Shown: positions 60,616 to 64,000 of the stretch, one piece after another
Position numbering within the stretch: the stretch's first letter is position 1
Layout of the letters: the number at the start of each line of letters is the position of its first letter
Assembly: GCF_004329815.1 (NCBI RefSeq)
Contig: NZ_SJPE01000003.1
Span: 1 to 64,000, forward strand
Direction: 5' to 3'
DNA length: 64,000 bases
From: Flavobacterium silvisoli
GTDB lineage: Bacteria; Bacteroidota; Bacteroidia; Flavobacteriales; Flavobacteriaceae
Translations under genes and position numbers: made by a program
Notes under the pieces: generated by a model
The model's input: the letters and a program-made list of their open reading frames with translations, nothing else
Told to the model about the DNA's origin: nothing
The model's database searches: none

Positions 60616-62394
60616 ATGGCCATCATAAATTCAATTAAAATTCGGTTACTCATTTTATCCTTTATAACAAGTTCAATCTGTAGCGCTCAATCACCTGATT
60701 TTAAAGAAATAAAAAAGCTTATTGAAAAAGGGAATAACTTTGAAGCTCTTGAGCTGCTTAGGAAAATTGATGAAAAAAAAGTTTCCAGAGACAAGATAGC
60801 CCGAAAATACTATCTGATGGGGAAAGCCTATGGAAACGAAAATATTAACGATAAAAGTTATCATTGTTTTTTAAAAAGCAAAGACATTTTCGAAGCCATT
60901 GACAGTATTCCGGGATTAATGGAAGCCAAATTGGAAATTGCTTACGGTTTGAGTGTTGAACGAATAAAATATGAAACATCTAAAAAATATTACGAAGAGT
61001 ACCTGAAATACACCCTTGACACTAAAGATCCCAAATTAATTACAAGAGGGTACTATGAAATAGCAAATTTTTTAATGGATAGCGAACCTAAAATTGGTCA
61101 ACGTTATTACTTCAAAGCATTTCAATTAAACAAAAAAGTAAGGGATGAAAAAATGTTTGCCAAAATAGCTTCGGGTATAGCCATGCTTTATAACGAACGA
61201 TTAAACCAAAGAGATTCTGCCATTTATTATTATGAAAAAGCCATAGACATTTCACGAAAATATAATAATCTGGACGACCTTAGTTTTAACATGGTATACC
61301 TGTCCAATGTATATTACTATAAAAAGCAGCATCAGAAGGCAATTCAACTATTGCGTGAAGCTGACAAAATACCTATAGTCATATATGTTCAAAACATGAA
61401 GAGCAGGATACACCAATACATTTCCATGAATTATGAAAAACTGCATGACTATGAAAATGCTTACAAAGAAAGATTATTATCACAGAAACTGAGTGAAGAA
61501 GATAATTTCAGGAGACAAAACAAAATCATAAATGACCTTCAGGCTCAATACGAAACAAAGGAAAAAGAACTTGAAAACCTGAATCTGAGAGTAAAAAACA
61601 GGAATAACCGTTTTCTGCTCATTATGTTTCTTGTGATTTCAATAGTAATCTTTTTTGTTGGTTACTTCAGAATAAAAATCTTGAGTAAAAAGAAACAAAT
61701 TGCCGAGCAGGAAAAACTCATTGAATCTCAAAAATTAGAAAATGTATTGAAAGATCAGGAGCTTAAAGAAATTGACAAACTTTTGGAAGGTCAGGAAAAA
61801 GAGCGGATCAAAATTGCTAACGATTTGCATGACAACTTGGGCAGTTTAATGGCCACCTTGAAACATAATTTTCAGAATTTAAAACTCAAAGCCAATGCCA
61901 ATGAAGAATCCGATCAACTTTTTGACAAAACCGATGAATTATTGGAAGAAGCCTATCAAAAAATAAGAGGGATGGCTCATGCCAAAAACGCGGGAGTAAT
62001 AGCCAATGAAGGACTATTGCCGGCCATTTTAAACATGGTTGAAAAAGCTTCGGTAGCCGGAAAATTAAACATACAGGTCATTCCTTTCGGTCTGGATGAA
62101 AAGTTGGAAAATGCGATTGAAGTTACGATTTTCAGGATGATACAGGAAATCATTACCAATGCCATAAAACACGCTAAAGCAACTGAAATCATCATTCAAC
62201 TAACACAACATAAAGACAGCCTGAATATCATAGTTGAAGATAACGGCAAAGGATTCAATCCCAAAAACATAAATAAAAATAACGGAATGGGACTTACAAA
62301 TATTGAAAAGAAAGTTGAACAGATGGGTGGTACTTTTACCATAGACAGTGCAGAAGGACGAGGCACCTCCATATTAATTGATCTACCTTTATGA
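60616..62394 (+). CDS. TPR-containing sensor histidine kinase (HisKA_3/NarX class)
   Basis: 592 residues. Signal peptide (LLILSFITSSICSAQ), then tetratricopeptide-like repeats (about 30-310; YEIANFLMDSEP, SAIYYYEKAIDISRKYNNLD) in the periplasm. A coiled coil and one membrane helix follow (FLLIMFLVISIVIFFVGYF, about 332). Inside the cell come a long coiled coil, the HisKA_3 helix KERIKIANDLHDNLGSLMAT (His about 404) and a HATPase (EIITNAIKHA, DNGKGFNP, GMGLTNI). The stop overlaps the response regulator start as ATGA. Periplasmic TPRs suggest a protein or peptide signal. Confidence 0.92.
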   Translation: MAIINSIKIRLLILSFITSSICSAQSPDFKEIKKLIEKGNNFEALELLRKIDEKKVSRDKIARKYYLMGKAYGNENINDKSYHCFLKSKDIFEAIDSIPGLMEAKLEIAYGLSVERIKYETSKKYYEEYLKYTLDTKDPKLITRGYYEIANFLMDSEPKIGQRYYFKAFQLNKKVRDEKMFAKIASGIAMLYNERLNQRDSAIYYYEKAIDISRKYNNLDDLSFNMVYLSNVYYYKKQHQKAIQLLREADKIPIVIYVQNMKSRIHQYISMNYEKLHDYENAYKERLLSQKLSEEDNFRRQNKIINDLQAQYETKEKELENLNLRVKNRNNRFLLIMFLVISIVIFFVGYFRIKILSKKKQIAEQEKLIESQKLENVLKDQELKEIDKLLEGQEKERIKIANDLHDNLGSLMATLKHNFQNLKLKANANEESDQLFDKTDELLEEAYQKIRGMAHAKNAGVIANEGLLPAILNMVEKASVAGKLNIQVIPFGLDEKLENAIEVTIFRMIQEIITNAIKHAKATEIIIQLTQHKDSLNIIVEDNGKGFNPKNINKNNGMGLTNIEKKVEQMGGTFTIDSAEGRGTSILIDLPL

Positions 62395-63002
62395 TAACAT
62401 TAGCTATAGCGGAAGACCACCAGGCATTAATTGACGGAATGAAACTATTCCTGAACAGCCAATCCGATATCCAGATTGTGGGAGAAGCCAATGACGGTGA
62501 TGCGCTGATTGAATTGGTGAGATCCAAAAGACCCAGCATCGTTATCACAGACATTCGCATGCCCAAACGTGATGGCATCAGCGCTACTAAAATCATTAAA
62601 GAAGAATTTCCGGAAACTAAGATTATCGCTTTCAGCATGTTTGACCAAACCGAAGCGGTAGAACAAATGAAACAAGCCGGGGCCTCAGGGTATATCATGA
62701 AAAATTCTTCTCTTCAAAAAGTTTTAGAGGCCATCAGAACGGTAGATAAAGTTGGAAAATATTTTGATGATGCCATTCTGACCATAGATGACCTTACCAA
62801 AGAAGTTGTAATTCTGAGTGCTCGAGAAAAAGACATCCTACGTCTGATAGGCGAAGGGCATTCCTCTCAGGATATCGCCGATATATTGTGCATCGGTAAA
62901 ACCACAGTTGACACCCACCGAAAGAACATCATCAAAAAGATAAATGTTCATGGTAAAACTGATTTAATCCGATACGCTATAGAGCGAAAATACGATTTCT
63001 AA
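62391..63002 (+). CDS. NarL/LuxR-family response regulator
   Basis: 203 residues. Receiver domain 1-120 with AIAEDHQALIDG, phospho-acceptor Asp54 in IVITDIRMPKRDG and Lys in SGYIMKNSS. The LuxR-type HTH is about 138-198 (LSAREKDILRLIGEGHSSQ, DILCIGKTTVDTHRKNIIKK). It is cotranscribed with the TPR kinase through a 4-base overlap. A terminator follows at 63034. Target genes are unknown; the operon's own first gene is one possibility. Confidence 0.94.
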   Translation: MITLAIAEDHQALIDGMKLFLNSQSDIQIVGEANDGDALIELVRSKRPSIVITDIRMPKRDGISATKIIKEEFPETKIIAFSMFDQTEAVEQMKQAGASGYIMKNSSLQKVLEAIRTVDKVGKYFDDAILTIDDLTKEVVILSAREKDILRLIGEGHSSQDIADILCIGKTTVDTHRKNIIKKINVHGKTDLIRYAIERKYDF

Positions 63003-63033
63003 CTATTTTAAAGTAAGAAAAAAGATACTTGAA

Positions 63034-63053
63034 AATCCCCATCGTTGGGGATT
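63034..63053 (+). terminator. Terminator after the NarL-type regulator
   Basis: Perfect 8-bp stem aatcccca / tggggatt, 4-base loop and a long T-run. Confidence 0.92.
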
Positions 63054-63251
63054 TTTTTTTGATATTCATTCGCGAACTTTGAACTGTAATTTTCTTTAGC
63101 AAGAGATACAAAAAGAATGATACCCCCATACTGCATTCTGTTTAAAACAAAAGTACAAAGCCCCATATCGTAAGTTAATATTGTAAACAAAAATAGTCTG
63201 AAAGATTCGTTTCTGTTTCTGATAAATGAAGTTAGGTTAGTTAAGCAAAAT

Positions 63252-63295
63252 CCTGCCCGAAATTATTGTAGTTGTTTGATTCAGGGCAGGTTTTT
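63252..63295 (+). terminator. Terminator-like hairpin of an unseen transcript
   Basis: GC-rich 7-bp stem cctgccc / gggcagg with a 25-base loop, followed by TTTTT. No gene ends just before it, which hints at a small RNA or an alternative end for the upstream operon. Confidence 0.4.
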
Positions 63296-63330
63296 CAAAG
63301 CAAGTATATAGATTAAAAACATACCTACCG

Positions 63331-63379
63331 CTTCACTTCCCCTTACAAATTTGAGACTTTTAGTAAGGGGATGGTGAAG
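63331..63379 (+). promoter_or_regulatory. 14-bp hairpin in the leader of a small gene
   Basis: cttcac-tt-ccccttac pairs with gtaagggg-atg-gtgaag around a 16-base loop. It ends 36 bases before the start codon at 63416, with no T-run. A structured 5' leader or an operator dyad would both fit. Confidence 0.5.
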
Positions 63380-63415
63380 TGTCAGTTTTAAAAGAATAAC
63401 AAAAACACATAAATC

Positions 63416-63643
63416 ATGAGTTGGAATAACGTAGACACCCGTTGCAGAATAATGTATGGCGACCAATTAACTTCTAATCTGAAACCACAAGAGCGCAAAT
63501 TCATCATCCACACAATTGCAGAGGAGTTTCCTCATTTTTCGAGGGTAAGAATAGCCGCCTCTGTTGATCATTGTTTCAAAATTAATCAAGGTCCTATACC
63601 AAGACGAACTTTTTTAACCTTCATCCAAAATTTTCTGAGATAA
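63416..63643 (+). CDS. Small conserved Flavobacteriaceae-type protein
   Basis: 75 residues, soluble, basic at the C-terminus. The sequence has the look of a real, constrained small protein (MSWNNVDTRCRIMYGDQL, LKPQERKFIIHTIAEEFPHF, IPRRTFLTFIQNFLR) with helical segments and two Cys. No function is known to me. It stands alone between a strong leader hairpin and a terminator at 63742. Confidence 0.7.
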   Translation: MSWNNVDTRCRIMYGDQLTSNLKPQERKFIIHTIAEEFPHFSRVRIAASVDHCFKINQGPIPRRTFLTFIQNFLR

Positions 63644-63741
63644 AAATACAGAAGCTACAAAAAAAAGAAGCATTAATAGATAATTCCGAACAGATTTAAA
63701 GAATAACTTTTCGGAAAGTGGTAACTCATAAATACCACTAG

Positions 63742-63774
63742 AAAGCCGATAAAACACATGGCTTTATCGGCTTT
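63742..63774. terminator. Bidirectional terminator
   Basis: 12-bp perfect stem aaagccgataaa / tttatcggcttt with a 9-base loop, between the small gene and the converging gene entering from the right edge. Confidence 0.88.
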
Positions 63775-63815
63775 TGAATTCCGTTAATTTTGTTGGTACA
63801 ATAAAAACTGTAGAA

Positions 63816-64000
63816 TTATTTTTTGGTGTTATCTTTTAGCTCGAACAGTTTCTTCATTTCATTGGCTTTATCCACTTCATTGATAGCCATTAAAGATTGG
63901 GCATAGCGATAGTAATATACCGGCTCTAAATCTGTGGTCATTTCAAACAAATCACAATACCAACCGGCGGCTGAGACTAAATCATCATCAAAGAAACTAC
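63816..64000 (-). CDS. C-terminal end of a TPR protein, like the N-part of flavobacterial OmpA proteins
   Basis: Sixty-one codons read leftward from the edge to a stop at 63818-63816. LVSAAGWYCDLFEMTTDLEP and YYYRYAQSLMAINEVDKANE are a tetratricopeptide unit resembling the early part of OmpA-family proteins of Flavobacterium, where a PD40 propeller and an OmpA domain normally follow. Here the frame stops right after MKKLFELKDNTKK. It is either a free-standing TPR protein or a truncated OmpA homologue; the rest lies outside the window. Confidence 0.65.
   Translation of the reverse strand, partial: SFFDDDLVSAAGWYCDLFEMTTDLEPVYYYRYAQSLMAINEVDKANEMKKLFELKDNTKK

Larger units (their letters stand above)
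63003..63415. other. 413-base gap with two terminator-like hairpins and a strong hairpin
   Basis: It holds a terminator at 63034-63053, then about 200 bases that end in a second terminator-like hairpin (cctgccc 63252-63258 / gggcagg 63284-63290 followed by TTTTT), and a long hairpin at 63331-63379. The stretch between the first two could encode a small RNA, but no good promoter was found on the plus strand. A leftward open frame at 63008-63190 is not convincing. Confidence 0.45.

Overview
The window looks like a chromosomal segment of a Bacteroidota bacterium, most likely a Flavobacteriaceae member close to Flavobacterium. The DNA is AT-rich. Several promoters fit the Bacteroidota pattern TTTG-N17-19-TAnnTTTG (for example before the tRNA-Tyr and before the TlpA-like lipoprotein). 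The gene content is also typical: carboxypeptidase-regulatory-like secreted proteins, CHASE/PAS kinases with an SHNLRSH H-box, HMA/HMBD copper proteins, and a TPR fragment like that of flavobacterial OmpA proteins.

Layout. 0-0.7 kb: the end of an insertion sequence abuts a DUF1801 gene and has removed its start. 0.9-8.8 kb: a secreted protein of unknown role, then a leftward tripartite RND efflux operon preceded by a small secreted acidic protein. 9-15 kb: a CHASE-PAS kinase with its receiver, then a sulfur module (TauE-like exporter and a persulfide dioxygenase with two rhodanese domains), then a TlpA-like lipoprotein. 15.15 kb: tRNA-Tyr(GTA).

15.2-35.2 kb: an accessory block of about 20 kb rich in aromatic and redox functions. 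It holds an AraC regulator, the catechol branch of the beta-ketoadipate pathway (catB, catC, catA, pcaD, a fused CoA-transferase, a FUSC protein, pcaF) and a TetR regulator. These are followed by a TRIC channel, an M20 amidohydrolase, a DUF417 protein, a urea-transporter-family protein, a second AraC regulator, a SnoaL-like lipoprotein, YceI, a luciferase-like oxidoreductase, pirin, a frameshifted OsmC, a second FUSC protein, an exported alpha/beta hydrolase and an exported DOPA-dioxygenase homologue. A degenerate copy of the tRNA-Tyr 3' end lies at 35217-35240 in direct orientation. The block may therefore be an old tRNA-borne island that has lost its integrase; this is inference.

35.4-38.6 kb: small membrane proteins, a GlxA-type regulator and a convergent exported DJ-1/PfpI protein. 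38.7-47.9 kb: a leftward copper-handling region with an HMA chaperone, CopA ATPase, two paralogous HMA-AraC fusion regulators, a multicopper oxidase with an N-terminal metal-binding motif and a CopB-like tail, an HMBD lipoprotein, a DUF3347 protein, an outer-membrane beta-barrel, a periplasmic HMA protein and a TlpA thioredoxin. The promoters of the TlpA unit and of one regulator share a bipartite element at identical spacing.

48.2-55.6 kb: a receiver protein, a 1757-residue kinase with eleven PAS and one GAF domain, and a GAF kinase. 55.8-64 kb: SIMPL protein, rhomboid protease, lipid A acyltransferase, class V aminotransferase, a small unknown protein, a TPR histidine kinase with NarL-type regulator, a small conserved gene behind a strong hairpin, and the end of a TPR protein.

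The strongest candidates for undescribed biology are the HMA-AraC regulators with their candidate operators, and the tRNA-flanked aromatic/electrophile block.
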